DNA from: an uncultured Atopobium sp.
GTDB taxonomy: Bacteria > Actinomycetota > Coriobacteriia > Coriobacteriales > Atopobiaceae
Assembly: GCA_946999785.1 (NCBI GenBank)
Contig: CAMQEO010000001.1
Coordinates: 1-51,629, forward strand
Length of the DNA: 51,629 nt
Direction: 5' to 3'
Position 1 is the stretch's first letter; the number at the start of each line of letters is the position of its first letter. The notes beneath the pieces were generated by a model, which saw only the letters and a list, made by a program, of their open reading frames with translations, did no database searches and was not told the DNA's origin. Both the position numbers and the translations under genes were made by a program. This document shows, in pieces, positions 43,464 through 51,629 of the stretch.

Positions 43464-44195
43464 ATGACCGCTACAAGTAAAAAGCAGCCTTTGTATCAAC
43501 AACTGGTTGATACTTTGCGCGAACAAATTGATAACGATATGACACCTGGCGCTCTTTTGCCCTCCGAACGCGAACTTGCTTCTAAATATGGCTTATCGCG
43601 CACAACGGTAAGGCTTGCGTTAGACGAACTTGAAGGATACGGCATAGTGGTACGTCGACATGGAAAGGGAACATTTGTTTCTGAGTTTTCGAGTCATGCA
43701 GCCAATCTGATTTCGGCATACAGTTTTACCGAACAAATGAAAGAGCTTGGTCGTGTTCCTTCTACCAAAATTTTGAGTTTTGACGTCATAAAAGCAACGC
43801 GCAATGTTGCCGAAAACATTCATATTCCCCTAAACAGTGATGTATATGTTATTAATCGTTTGCGCCTTGCAGACGGAGTTCCCATGATGGTAGGTGCAAC
43901 GTATTTACCCGTTTCGCTTTTCCCAAATATTAACTTAAACTTGTTGACCGATAAACCCTTGTACGATGTGCTTGAAGAGCATTTTAATCAGCATATTGTT
44001 GTTGCAAATGAAGAGTGTTTTGCAAGCACAAGTCGCATGGATGAAGCGGCGTTTTTGAACATTGGCGAAGGTGTTCCCGTATTAAGAATTTGGCGTACCA
44101 CCTATAATGACAAGCATCAAATTATTGAGTATACCAGAAGCGTTGCACGTGGTGACAGCTTTAAATACGTTGTATCTCACGTGCGAAATAAATAA
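43464..44195 (+). CDS. GntR/HutC-family regulator of the amino-sugar locus
   Basis: This 243-residue DNA-binding protein has an N-terminal winged helix (PLYQQLVDTLREQIDNDM, LLPSERELASKYGLSRTTVR, about 8-70) and a C-terminal UTRA ligand domain (about 95-235). It belongs to the HutC group with NagR/DasR, which respond to amino-sugar phosphates. AGGGGG precedes the ATG. It lies just after the EIID terminator and 47 bases before agaS. The palindrome at 39933 ahead of the PTS operon fits this family's site. I infer local repression released by a galactosamine/GlcNAc phosphate. Confidence 0.9.
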   Translation: MTATSKKQPLYQQLVDTLREQIDNDMTPGALLPSERELASKYGLSRTTVRLALDELEGYGIVVRRHGKGTFVSEFSSHAANLISAYSFTEQMKELGRVPSTKILSFDVIKATRNVAENIHIPLNSDVYVINRLRLADGVPMMVGATYLPVSLFPNINLNLLTDKPLYDVLEEHFNQHIVVANEECFASTSRMDEAAFLNIGEGVPVLRIWRTTYNDKHQIIEYTRSVARGDSFKYVVSHVRNK

Positions 44196-44242
44196 GTAAG
44201 TAAAACCATATGAGCGTATGCTCAAGAAAGAAGGCGGATGGC

Positions 44243-45412
44243 ATGTTTAAAAAATCATCTGAGGAATTAACACAGCTAGGTGCGCATATTACAACTCATG
44301 AGATTTTTCAGCAAAGTGATTTATGGAAACAAACCTATGACGTGTATACGCAGCACAAACAGGAGATAGCCACATTTTTGAACGGTGTCGTTGCGGGCAA
44401 AGGAAACCACGAGGCTGTTCGCGTTATGTTTGCAGGTGCTGGGACTTCGGCTTATGTGGGAGATACGCTTGTACCGTATTTACGTCGCTCGGCGCAAACG
44501 TCTCCCTATGAGTTTTGTGCACGCGCTACAACCGATATTGTGTCTGCCCCTTATGATTTTATTCGCCCCGATGAACCTACGCTGTTTGTTTCGTTTGCCC
44601 GTTCGGGCAATAGTCCCGAGAGCTTGGCAGCTATCGAGCGTGTAGAACAGATCGCAACCAATGTTCATTTTCTTAATATAACCTGTGCTCCCGAGGGTAA
44701 ACTTGCAGTGCAAAGTGCAAACGATCCAAATGCATATACCGTGTTGCTTCCGTTTGCAAATGATCAAGGCTTTGCGATGACAGGTAGCTTTACCTGCATG
44801 TTATTGCTTGCTGCACTTATTTTTGATCCCTTAGAGGATGCTCGCAAACAAGAGCTTGTTGAGCAAATTGCTCAACTTGGTAAAAATATTACCGATCGCG
44901 AGGAAGAAATCTGTAAATTCTTACAAGACGACTTTACGCGTATCACCTATTTGGGTTCAGGAGCCTTAGGAGCTCTTACACGCGAAGCGCAACTTAAAAT
45001 TCTTGAGCTTACTGCTGGAAAAATTGCAACTTCGTTTGATACCTCAATGGGTTATCGTCATGGACCAAAGTCTTTTGTTGATGCACACACGCTGGTATTT
45101 GATTTTGTTTCAAACGATTCTTATACGCGTCAATATGACCTTGATATTCTTAACGAAATTGCAGGCGACGATATTGCACTTCACACGGTTGCCATTCAGC
45201 AGCTTCAAACCAGCAATTTTGAGGGCGAATCGTTTAACCTCAGCGCGCAGGAAGCACTGCCCGAACTTTATCTTGCTTTGCCGTATATTTTGGTTGCTCA
45301 GACAATTGCGCTTAATACATCTGTTAAAGTTAACAATACCCCCGATACACCTTCTCCTTCTGGTACGGTTAATCGTGTGGTCAAAGGTGTAACTATTCAC
45401 CCTCTGTCATAG
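44243..45412 (+). CDS. agaS: AgaS-family SIS protein (galactosamine-6-phosphate deaminase/isomerase)
   Basis: This 389-residue cytoplasmic enzyme has two sugar-isomerase domains (VMFAGAGTSAYVGDTL, ISYARSGNS-type FVSFARSGNSPES; TYLGSGALGALTREAQLK and SMGYRHGPKSFVD). AgaS converts galactosamine-6-phosphate to tagatose-6-phosphate and ammonia. Length and the GYRHGPKSF motif fit AgaS better than GlmS-type SIS proteins. I chose ATG 44243 with GAAGGCGG upstream over ATG 44210, which lacks a site. It lies between the regulator and nagA. Confidence 0.92.
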   Translation: MFKKSSEELTQLGAHITTHEIFQQSDLWKQTYDVYTQHKQEIATFLNGVVAGKGNHEAVRVMFAGAGTSAYVGDTLVPYLRRSAQTSPYEFCARATTDIVSAPYDFIRPDEPTLFVSFARSGNSPESLAAIERVEQIATNVHFLNITCAPEGKLAVQSANDPNAYTVLLPFANDQGFAMTGSFTCMLLLAALIFDPLEDARKQELVEQIAQLGKNITDREEEICKFLQDDFTRITYLGSGALGALTREAQLKILELTAGKIATSFDTSMGYRHGPKSFVDAHTLVFDFVSNDSYTRQYDLDILNEIAGDDIALHTVAIQQLQTSNFEGESFNLSAQEALPELYLALPYILVAQTIALNTSVKVNNTPDTPSPSGTVNRVVKGVTIHPLS

Positions 45413-45520
45413 CTCGCGCGTGAATATAAATCAACGTTCAGCTAAAGTTTGTATACGTGGTGAGATGTGTGTAAGCATATGCGTATGGAGTTTTGAATCA
45501 AATAGAAGAGGTAAACAGCA

Positions 45521-46702
45521 ATGTATGCGGTACAAGTTGGAAAAATTGTTCTTCCCGGACGCGTTGAAACTCACGGGTATCTTCTGATCGACAAGGGTGA
45601 ATTTATAGGCTTTGCCCATGAGAAGCCTTCAGAAGATATAAACGTTGTGGACAGATCAACGTATTGGGTAGCACCTGGATATGTAGATACACACATTCAT
45701 GGTTTTATAGGACACGACGTTATGGACGCTAACGCCAAAGGTTTAGACGAGGCGTCTCGTGCCTTGGTAAAATTTGGTACTACTACTTGGGTACCAACTA
45801 CGCTTACACAAACGGTTGAGCAAATTGGTCGTGCGTGTGAAAGTGTATATGAGGCACGCTCAAATCGTTCAGATGATTTTGTGGGTGCGCGCATTGAAGG
45901 AATCTTTTTGGAAGGGCCGTTCTTTACCGAAAAACATAAAGGTGCGCAAAATCCTGCGCATATGATTGACCCCAACATCGAAATTCTTGAAGGTTGGCAA
46001 AAACGCGCGCATGGTTTGATTTGCAGAACTGGTCTTGCACCCGAGCGAAGTGGTGCCGCGCGTTATTGTGCGCAAGCTCGTGACTTAGGCGTTGTTTGCG
46101 CACTTGGACATTCAGACGCAACTAGCGCAGAAGGTTTTGCGTGCATAGAAGCTGGCGCTACAACATTCATACATGTGTATAACGGTATGAGCGGTCTTCA
46201 TCATAGAAATCCAGGCTTAGTTGCGTGCGCCATGGCGTCGAGTGACACCTATGGTGAGCTTATTTGCGATGGCATGCATATTGTACCTGACGCATTAACT
46301 GCATTTGTTAAAGCAAAAGGTTGGGAACATACACCCCTTGTTACCGATTGCTTGCGTTGTGGTGGTATGCCCGAGGGCAACTATATGTTAGGAGATTTTC
46401 CTATTCGTATGCAGGATAATCTTGCTCGTCTTGTTATGCCAGACGGCTCCTTAGGAAGCATTGCAGGCTCGGTACTTACCCTTAATCAAGCAGTTAAAAA
46501 TGTTGTTGACTGGAATATTGTAACCGCTGAGCAGGCAATACGTATGGCAACAGAAGTTGCAGCTCAGGCGTCGGGTATTGATGATGTGTGTGGACAAATT
46601 TTACCAGGCCGCCATGCAGACTTTAATATCCTTGACAACAACCTCAATGTTGTGGAAACATATTTATCAGGTGCTTGTGTACAAACATCGTCACAGTTGT
46701 AA
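45521..46702 (+). CDS. nagA: N-acetylhexosamine-6-phosphate deacetylase (NagA/AgaA)
   Basis: This 393-residue amidohydrolase removes acetyl from GlcNAc-6-P or GalNAc-6-P. It has the metal motif VDTHIHGF (His58, His60), IFLEGPFF (metal Glu), ALGHSDAT (His), FIHVYNGMSGLHH (His) and LVTDCLR, where the Asp is catalytic. The adjacent AgaS and tagatose genes favour GalNAc-6-P (AgaA), but NagA and AgaA cannot be told apart by eye. GAGG precedes the ATG. It follows agaS by 108 bases. Confidence 0.92.
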   Translation: MYAVQVGKIVLPGRVETHGYLLIDKGEFIGFAHEKPSEDINVVDRSTYWVAPGYVDTHIHGFIGHDVMDANAKGLDEASRALVKFGTTTWVPTTLTQTVEQIGRACESVYEARSNRSDDFVGARIEGIFLEGPFFTEKHKGAQNPAHMIDPNIEILEGWQKRAHGLICRTGLAPERSGAARYCAQARDLGVVCALGHSDATSAEGFACIEAGATTFIHVYNGMSGLHHRNPGLVACAMASSDTYGELICDGMHIVPDALTAFVKAKGWEHTPLVTDCLRCGGMPEGNYMLGDFPIRMQDNLARLVMPDGSLGSIAGSVLTLNQAVKNVVDWNIVTAEQAIRMATEVAAQASGIDDVCGQILPGRHADFNILDNNLNVVETYLSGACVQTSSQL

Positions 46703-46725
46703 TATGCAAAGTTTTGGATGAGTAT

Positions 46726-47538
46726 ATGATTAAATTAATTCTTTCGGATATTGATGGCACGCTTTTGCCTTTTGGCGCCCATGTTGTGAGCGAGCGTACC
46801 AGACGTGCTATCGCATTGGCAAACGAAGCAGGAATTGTATGCGGTCCGTGTACAGGCCGTGTATATGGACAACTACCTCCCTTGTTTGCCAATGAAAGTG
46901 CTTGCACAGAAAGTGCAGTTGCAACTAATGGCTCACAGGTTTTTTTGCGTGGCAAAAAAATCGAAGAAATTATTATTCCCTATGAGCTTCTTTGCGCGCT
47001 TAAAAGCGAAGTTGAGCGTATTCCGCACTGTGGTATGTTGGTGTTTAAGGATACAACTCCTTATTTAGTTGCAGGAAAACGCGAGGATTTGGGCCTTCAT
47101 TTTCCTTCATATGCAGATATATGTATTCCAGTGTCTCAGATGCCAACGCACCCCGTGGTAAAAACAAATGTATTCATGGCCGAGCCCGAGCAAGGTACGC
47201 GCGCTGTTATAGATCATCTTAATAGCTGCGTAGATGGTCTTGATTTTGACTATCCGCGTGTTGGCTTTTCTAATGTTATGCTGAGCGGTCATAATAAAGC
47301 TACAGGTATTGACACCATGGTCAAGGCGCTTGGTATTAGCTACGACGAAGTAGTTGTTTTTGGTGACGCAGGTAACGACCTCACCATGTTTTCAAAAGTA
47401 CCTGCTTCTGTTGCCGTTGCAGGTGCAACTCCAGAAGCTGCAGCTGCCGCGCGTTATCACATCGGTGCGTGCGAAGACGATAGCGTTGCATGTGCAATTG
47501 AAATGCTTGCACAAAATATTTGGCCCTTTTCTTCCTAA
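46726..47538 (+). CDS. HAD-family (Cof-type) sugar phosphatase
   Basis: This 270-residue cytoplasmic phosphatase of the haloacid dehalogenase superfamily, Cof/YidA group, has motif I LSDIDGTLLPFG (Asp nucleophile), motif II near ATNGSQVF, motif III Lys in the HNKATGIDTMVKALG segment and motif IV FGDAGNDLTMF. Substrates are probably sugar phosphates or a cofactor phosphate; the sequence does not say which. I chose ATG 46726; the longer frame from 46675 would overlap nagA. It ends the sugar operon, and the next element is the pheST leader. Confidence 0.88.
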   Translation: MIKLILSDIDGTLLPFGAHVVSERTRRAIALANEAGIVCGPCTGRVYGQLPPLFANESACTESAVATNGSQVFLRGKKIEEIIIPYELLCALKSEVERIPHCGMLVFKDTTPYLVAGKREDLGLHFPSYADICIPVSQMPTHPVVKTNVFMAEPEQGTRAVIDHLNSCVDGLDFDYPRVGFSNVMLSGHNKATGIDTMVKALGISYDEVVVFGDAGNDLTMFSKVPASVAVAGATPEAAAAARYHIGACEDDSVACAIEMLAQNIWPFSS

Positions 47539-47542
47539 GCTG

Positions 47543-47551
47543 TGCTATGAT
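47543..47551 (+). promoter_or_regulatory. Extended -10 promoter of the pheST leader
   Basis: TG-C-TATGAT lies five bases after the HAD stop and just ahead of the T-box leader. The -35 region is poor, as is usual for extended -10 promoters. Confidence 0.5.
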
Positions 47552-47559
47552 TCATACAT

Positions 47560-47832
47560 ATGCAATGACGGAGAGGGTATGCCTTTGCCATTCGGTCGGT
47601 GTAGTTAAGAGATAAAATCCTTGGCTGAAAGATTTTACGTCATCGAGGCATGCGTTCACTCTATCAGCAGCTATCTGAAAGCTTTTGAGTTTTGTATAAA
47701 GCAAGTAGGTGCGCCGTTTTCTCACGAAACGAGATTTTAAGTGGGCAAAACAAAGTTATACGTTTTGCCAAACAAGGTGGTACCGCGGAATATTATCCGT
47801 CCTTGTGTTTGATACACGAGGGCGGTTTTTTT
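47560..47832 (+). promoter_or_regulatory. T-box riboswitch, phenylalanine-specific, ahead of pheST
   Basis: The leader has the conserved T-box AACAAGGTGGTACCGCGG at 47771-47788. Its TGGT can pair with the ACCA end of uncharged tRNA. Stem I is visible: AGAG...TATGCCT near 47572-47584 pairs with AGGCATG...ACTCT near 47646-47661. The loop between holds TTC at 47655-47657, the Phe specifier codon. The terminator follows at 47797. Uncharged tRNA-Phe is expected to stabilise the antiterminator and turn on pheST. Confidence 0.9.
47797..47832 (+). terminator. T-box attenuator terminator
   Basis: CCGTCCTTGTGT pairs with ACACGAGGGCGG (12 pairs, two wobbles) around TTGAT, followed by seven Ts. The 5' arm overlaps bases needed for the antiterminator, as in other T-box leaders. 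Confidence 0.93.
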
Positions 47833-47905
47833 ATATAGAAGTTCGTTTTATACACAAAGTTGTATGGATTTCTAACTATGTGTACAGTTTGAAAGGGGAG
47901 CTTAT

Positions 47906-48973
47906 ATGTCAATGGCAGAAAGCCTTGAAGCTATTCAACACGAAGTAGAACAAGGCCTTGCACAAGCGTCTTCTCCAGAAGAGATCGAAGCTATTCGCGT
48001 ACAAGTTTTGGGTAAAAAAGGCTCGCTTACGGCAGTTATGCACATGATGGGTAGCGTGAGTAAAGAAGAACGTCCTCATATGGGAAAGCTTGCAAACGAT
48101 GTGCGCGAACAGGTAACAAGCCTTATTGCCAAGCGTAAAAGTGAGCTTATGGATGCGTGCATGCTCAAACAGTTTGAATCCCAAAAAGTAGACATAACGC
48201 TTCCGGGGCGTGCATATCCAAAAGGCACGCAACATTTGATCTCATCTATTCGCGAAGAAATTGAGGATATTTTTACGGGTCTTGGATACACGGTAGAAGA
48301 TGGCCCTTATGTTGAAACCACGTATTATAACTTTACTGCACTTAACGCTCCTGAAGATCATCCCTCACGTAGTGCAAAAGATACCTTCTATTTGGTAGAT
48401 CGTGCACCCGAAGGAAAAGAACATCATGTTTTGGGTGAGTCCGATGTTTTACTGAGAACTCAAACATCAGGAGTGCAGGTACACGTAATGGAACATACCA
48501 AGCCTCCTATTTATATGATTTGCCCAGGTACCGTATTTCGTCCCGATACAGCAGACGCCAATCATCTTCCACAATTTACGCAGGTAGAAGGTCTTGTTGT
48601 TGATAAGGGAATTACGTTTGGCGACTTAAAAGGTACGCTTGATTATTTTTGCAAAGAGATTTTTGGAAAAGACAGAAAAACGCGGTATCGTCCACACTTT
48701 TTCCCATTTACCGAGCCAAGCTGCGAAGTTGATGTATCTTGTGGTGTTTGCAAAGGTAGTGGGTGCCGTTTTTGTAAATATACGGGTTGGTTAGAGATTT
48801 TGGGTTGCGGTCTTGTAGACCCCAACGTCTTTGGATATGTAGGTATTGATCCCGAGGTATATTCTGGTTTTGCCTTTGGTATTGGTGTTGAGCGTGTTGC
48901 TGCACTGCGCTACGATTTGCCAGACTTACGTATGCTCATGGCAGGCGACATGCGCTTCTTGCGCCAATTTTAA
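47906..48973 (+). CDS. pheS: Phenylalanyl-tRNA synthetase alpha subunit
   Basis: PheS is the catalytic alpha subunit of the (alpha-beta)2 enzyme that charges tRNA-Phe. The 355-residue protein has an N-terminal coiled coil (1-85) and class II core motifs: HPSRSAKDTFYL, LLRTQTSGVQVHVME, CPGTVFRPDTADANHLPQF and GFAFGIGVERVAALRY. It carries the Cys-rich loop CGVCKGSGCRFCKYTGW. GGGGAG precedes the ATG. The T-box leader upstream controls it together with pheT, which begins 40 bases after its stop. Confidence 0.97.
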   Translation: MSMAESLEAIQHEVEQGLAQASSPEEIEAIRVQVLGKKGSLTAVMHMMGSVSKEERPHMGKLANDVREQVTSLIAKRKSELMDACMLKQFESQKVDITLPGRAYPKGTQHLISSIREEIEDIFTGLGYTVEDGPYVETTYYNFTALNAPEDHPSRSAKDTFYLVDRAPEGKEHHVLGESDVLLRTQTSGVQVHVMEHTKPPIYMICPGTVFRPDTADANHLPQFTQVEGLVVDKGITFGDLKGTLDYFCKEIFGKDRKTRYRPHFFPFTEPSCEVDVSCGVCKGSGCRFCKYTGWLEILGCGLVDPNVFGYVGIDPEVYSGFAFGIGVERVAALRYDLPDLRMLMAGDMRFLRQF

Positions 48974-49013
48974 CATCATCTAATACAACTGCTGTTACGT
49001 TGAAAGGTTTATA

Positions 49014-51524
49014 ATGCGTATCTCGTATGAATGGTTAAAAACTTTAGTAGATATACCCGATGATCCAAATGATTTAGTACGTGAATTTATTCGTACTGGA
49101 ACCGAAGTTGAGGCGGTTGATACAACAGGTGCCGATATTACCCATGTGGTCACATCACAAGTTATAAGCAAAACGCCTCATCCCGACTCTGATCATATGT
49201 TTGTATGCAAAATGGACGTTGGTACTTATCATACCGACGACAAAGGTAATCCCATACCGCTTCAGGTTGTTTGTGGCGCCCAAAATTTTAACGAAGGTGA
49301 TAAAACCGTAACGGCGCTGGTAGGAGCAACGCTTCCTGGTGATATTCACATTAAAAAAGGGAAATTACGCGGCGTTGAATCGTGCGGTATGAACTGTTCT
49401 GCACGTGAGCTGGGCTTGAGTTCAGATCATGCGGGCATTATGATTTTAGACCCAAGCGCGCCGGTAGGAGTAGATTTTTGCACATGGAAAAACTTGCGCG
49501 ATACTGTTATTGACTGCGAGATTACGCCCAATCGTCCCGACTGTTTAAGCATGTTAGGCATCGCGCACGAAGTAAGCGCTATATATAACGAGCCGTGTCA
49601 CATTTCGCTTGAAAGCGTTCAGCACGAATCTACGCGCTCTACTCAAGACCTTGTTGACGTGCGTATCGAAGACAATCAATTATGTCCTCGTTATACAGCA
49701 CGCGTGTTGCATAACGTGGTAATTAAAGAAAGCCCCGAGTGGCTTCGCAAACGTTTAATAGCTGCAGGTACCAGACCCATTAATAACGTGGTAGATATTA
49801 CAAATTACGTTATGTATCTTACCGGCCAACCCCTGCACGCCTTTGACCTCTCTAAGCTTTCATCTGATGAGAATGGCAAACGCCATATTGTAGTACGTGC
49901 TGCACATGCAGGTGAAACGTTGGTTACCCTTGACGACCAAGAGCGCGCGCTTACCGATGACATGATTGTTATTAGCGATAATGGTCAAACACCTATTGCG
50001 CTTGCAGGTGTTATGGGTGGTAAAAATTCTGAAATTGATGAATCAACGCAAGATGTCTTGCTTGAAAGTGCGGCATTTTCTGCAGGTCATATCTCACGTA
50101 CCAGCAGAAACCTTGACCTTATGAGTGAAGCGTCTATTCGCTATGAACGTCAGATTGATGTTAATGGCTGCGCGCGTGCTTCTGAAATTGCTGCTGCATT
50201 ATTTGAAGCATATGCGTCAGCTGAAGTTTCCAAAGATTTGCTTGATGTGTATCCACAAGGTGTAGAGCCTGTATGTATAAAATTACGCTGCAAGCGTGTT
50301 TGCGATCTTGCAGGAGAAGCTATTGATCCAAACTTTATGAAAGAGCGTCTTGAGCGTCTTGGGTGTTCGGTAAAGCCCTATACCTCCTGTGATAGTCAAC
50401 ATGGCGATGTGTGTGCACAACCTTCGGATAAAGCATGTGAATATCTTGTGTATGCGCCAACTAATCGTCCCGATTTAACGCGTGAAATTGATTTGGTAGA
50501 AGAAATTGTCCGTTTGTGGGGCGAAGGTGATATTACGCCAACGCTTCCTGCAGCCAAAAATCACGCAGGCGGTTTAACTGAGGAGCAACGCTATCTGCGC
50601 TGTATAGGCGCTACGTTGCGTGCAAGTGGACTAAGCGAGACTACTACGTATAATTTTGCCGATCCAGCCGATTTGGCGCGTTTAGGCATGTCTGAGGAGG
50701 GTAGAGGCGTTCCTATTCAGATTATGCGTCCGTTGGTAGCCGACCAAAGCGAAATGCGCCGCGATATAATCCCTGGACTTTTACGCAGTGTTGCCTACAA
50801 TCTCGATCATGGCGTTAAAAATGTACATTTGTATGAAATTGGCCGTGTTTTCTTTGGCCACGAGCACAAAAGTCAGCCTACCGAGGCTGTCTATGTAGCA
50901 GGAGTTATGTGTGGCTCATGGGCCGAGGATGCGTGGTGTGCCACCTATCCTACCTTTGATTTCTTTGATGTTAAAGGTGTTGTTGAGCAGCTTTGCGAGC
51001 GCTTGCGCCTTACTAAAGTTCGTTATAAAGTTGCCGATCCAAAAGCATTTGGTTGGCTGCAACCGGGTTGTGCAGCCGAGCTGTTGTGTTCAGGTGAGCG
51101 CATTGGTTGGTTTGGTGTTTTGCATCCAAAAAGTTGTAAAAACTTTGGTGTTTCTGAACCCGTTATGGCATTTGAATTATCGAGCGCGGCTCTTCTTCGT
51201 CATGCACATCACGAACTTGCTTACCAAGATGTTCCAACGCTTCCAGGCGTATCTATTGACCTTGCCCTTGTGGTAGATGAAGATTTAGATGCCGAAAGTA
51301 TTATGCAGCGTCTTGGCTCTGCTGGTGGAAAACTCTTAACTGACGTTCGTCTTTTTGATATTTATCGCGATGAAAAGCGCATTGGAGCCCATAAAAAGTC
51401 TATGACCTTCTCGTTGACGTATCGTTGTGATGATCATACGCTTACCTCAGAAGAAGTTAATAAAGCTCATTCGAAATTGATTGCTAAGATAACAAAAAGT
51501 TGTAAAGCAGAAATAAGAAGCTAA
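49014..51524 (+). CDS. pheT: Phenylalanyl-tRNA synthetase beta subunit
   Basis: PheT is the large tRNA-binding and editing subunit. The 836-residue protein has an N-terminal EMAP-like tRNA-binding domain (about 40-155, HPDSDHMFVCKMD, VVCGAQNFNEGDK), the B3/B4 editing domain (PEWLRKRLIAAGTRPINNVV), B5, a catalytic-like core (YNLDHGVKNVHLYEIGRVF) and the C-terminal anticodon-binding domain (QDVPTLPGVSIDLALVVDED). Length is normal. GAAAGG precedes the ATG. A strong hairpin follows. Confidence 0.97.
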   Translation: MRISYEWLKTLVDIPDDPNDLVREFIRTGTEVEAVDTTGADITHVVTSQVISKTPHPDSDHMFVCKMDVGTYHTDDKGNPIPLQVVCGAQNFNEGDKTVTALVGATLPGDIHIKKGKLRGVESCGMNCSARELGLSSDHAGIMILDPSAPVGVDFCTWKNLRDTVIDCEITPNRPDCLSMLGIAHEVSAIYNEPCHISLESVQHESTRSTQDLVDVRIEDNQLCPRYTARVLHNVVIKESPEWLRKRLIAAGTRPINNVVDITNYVMYLTGQPLHAFDLSKLSSDENGKRHIVVRAAHAGETLVTLDDQERALTDDMIVISDNGQTPIALAGVMGGKNSEIDESTQDVLLESAAFSAGHISRTSRNLDLMSEASIRYERQIDVNGCARASEIAAALFEAYASAEVSKDLLDVYPQGVEPVCIKLRCKRVCDLAGEAIDPNFMKERLERLGCSVKPYTSCDSQHGDVCAQPSDKACEYLVYAPTNRPDLTREIDLVEEIVRLWGEGDITPTLPAAKNHAGGLTEEQRYLRCIGATLRASGLSETTTYNFADPADLARLGMSEEGRGVPIQIMRPLVADQSEMRRDIIPGLLRSVAYNLDHGVKNVHLYEIGRVFFGHEHKSQPTEAVYVAGVMCGSWAEDAWCATYPTFDFFDVKGVVEQLCERLRLTKVRYKVADPKAFGWLQPGCAAELLCSGERIGWFGVLHPKSCKNFGVSEPVMAFELSSAALLRHAHHELAYQDVPTLPGVSIDLALVVDEDLDAESIMQRLGSAGGKLLTDVRLFDIYRDEKRIGAHKKSMTFSLTYRCDDHTLTSEEVNKAHSKLIAKITKSCKAEIRS

Positions 51525-51544
51525 ACTGTATACGTTATACTATT

Positions 51545-51577
51545 TCTCGTGTGCGACAAATTAAGCCGCACACGAGA
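51545..51577. other. Strong hairpin after pheT without a T run
   Basis: TCTCGTGTGCG (51545-51555) pairs perfectly with CGCACACGAGA (51567-51577). No run of Ts follows on either strand, so it is a weak intrinsic terminator at best; it may act with Rho or protect the mRNA end. Confidence 0.7.
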
Positions 51578-51609
51578 TGTATGTGGTCTTAAACTCTAAG
51601 AAGGTCTTT

Positions 51610-51629
51610 ATGCCAAGTTGGAACGTTCA
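51610..51629 (+). CDS. Probable start of the next gene, cut by the window edge
   Basis: ATG 51610 is preceded by AAGAAGG and continues MPSWNV to the edge. Six codons are too few to identify it. Confidence 0.4.

Noticed and set aside
51545..51577. Hairpin after pheT as an intrinsic terminator
   Set aside because: The stem is strong, but no T run follows on either strand, so I list it only as a hairpin.
1..51629. tRNA or rRNA genes, insertion sequences, prophage
   Set aside because: No cloverleaf, rRNA-like stretch, transposase, integrase or terminal repeats were found in either strand by reading.

Overview
The window looks like a chromosomal segment of a low-to-moderate GC actinobacterium of class Coriobacteriia, most likely family Atopobiaceae (Fannyhessea/Lancefieldella/Atopobium type). 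This is inferred from three things: an OmpR-type regulator resembling actinobacterial GlnR, the SufB/SufC, AddAB and mannose-family PTS gene content, and protein sequences with many in-frame low-complexity linkers. No species name is proven. Genes are densely packed. I see no tRNA, rRNA, insertion sequence, prophage or CRISPR array.

Layout. (1) 1-2310, minus strand: sufC-sufB of the SUF iron-sulfur assembly operon; sufB runs off the left edge within a codon or so of its expected end. (2) 2751-3146: a small ArsC/Spx-family protein. (3) 3414-19790, plus strand: a long replication/repair block, addB-addA-dnaE, then a large protein that reads as a degenerate glutamine-dependent NAD synthetase with an acidic C-terminal extension, then ruvC-ruvA-ruvB. 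(4) 19868-25559: a small helical protein, a cold-shock protein with a structured leader and strong terminator, an MFS transporter, a 935-residue membrane/TPR-like protein of unknown function, and a small Cys-rich membrane protein. (5) 25830-27937: a glutamine-synthetase-like protein that has lost most metal ligands, followed by a GlnR-like regulator with a degenerate receiver domain. (6) 28100-35898: HtrA protease, a copper P-type ATPase whose C-terminal CopZ-like domain has its own internal ribosome-binding site, LigA, and a proline iminopeptidase.

(7) 36264-47538: a sugar locus that fits N-acetylgalactosamine/galactosamine use by the tagatose route. It holds a class II tagatose-bisphosphate aldolase and a PfkB kinase (minus strand), a divergent LacC-type tagatose-6-phosphate kinase, a mannose-family PTS (EIIA, a YajC-like protein, EIIB, EIIC, EIID), a GntR/UTRA regulator, AgaS, NagA/AgaA and a HAD phosphatase. 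A palindrome resembling DasR/NagR sites lies ahead of the PTS operon. The inferred flow is PTS uptake and phosphorylation, deacetylation by NagA, deamination/isomerisation by AgaS to tagatose-6-P, phosphorylation by LacC or the second kinase, and cleavage by the aldolase to triose phosphates. (8) 47543-51524: a phenylalanine T-box leader followed by pheS-pheT. A hairpin and the probable first codons of another gene end the window.

The strongest novelty candidates are the GS-like pseudoenzyme paired with a GlnR-like regulator, the NAD-synthetase-like pseudoenzyme inside the repair block, and the CopA-CopZ fusion with a built-in internal start.
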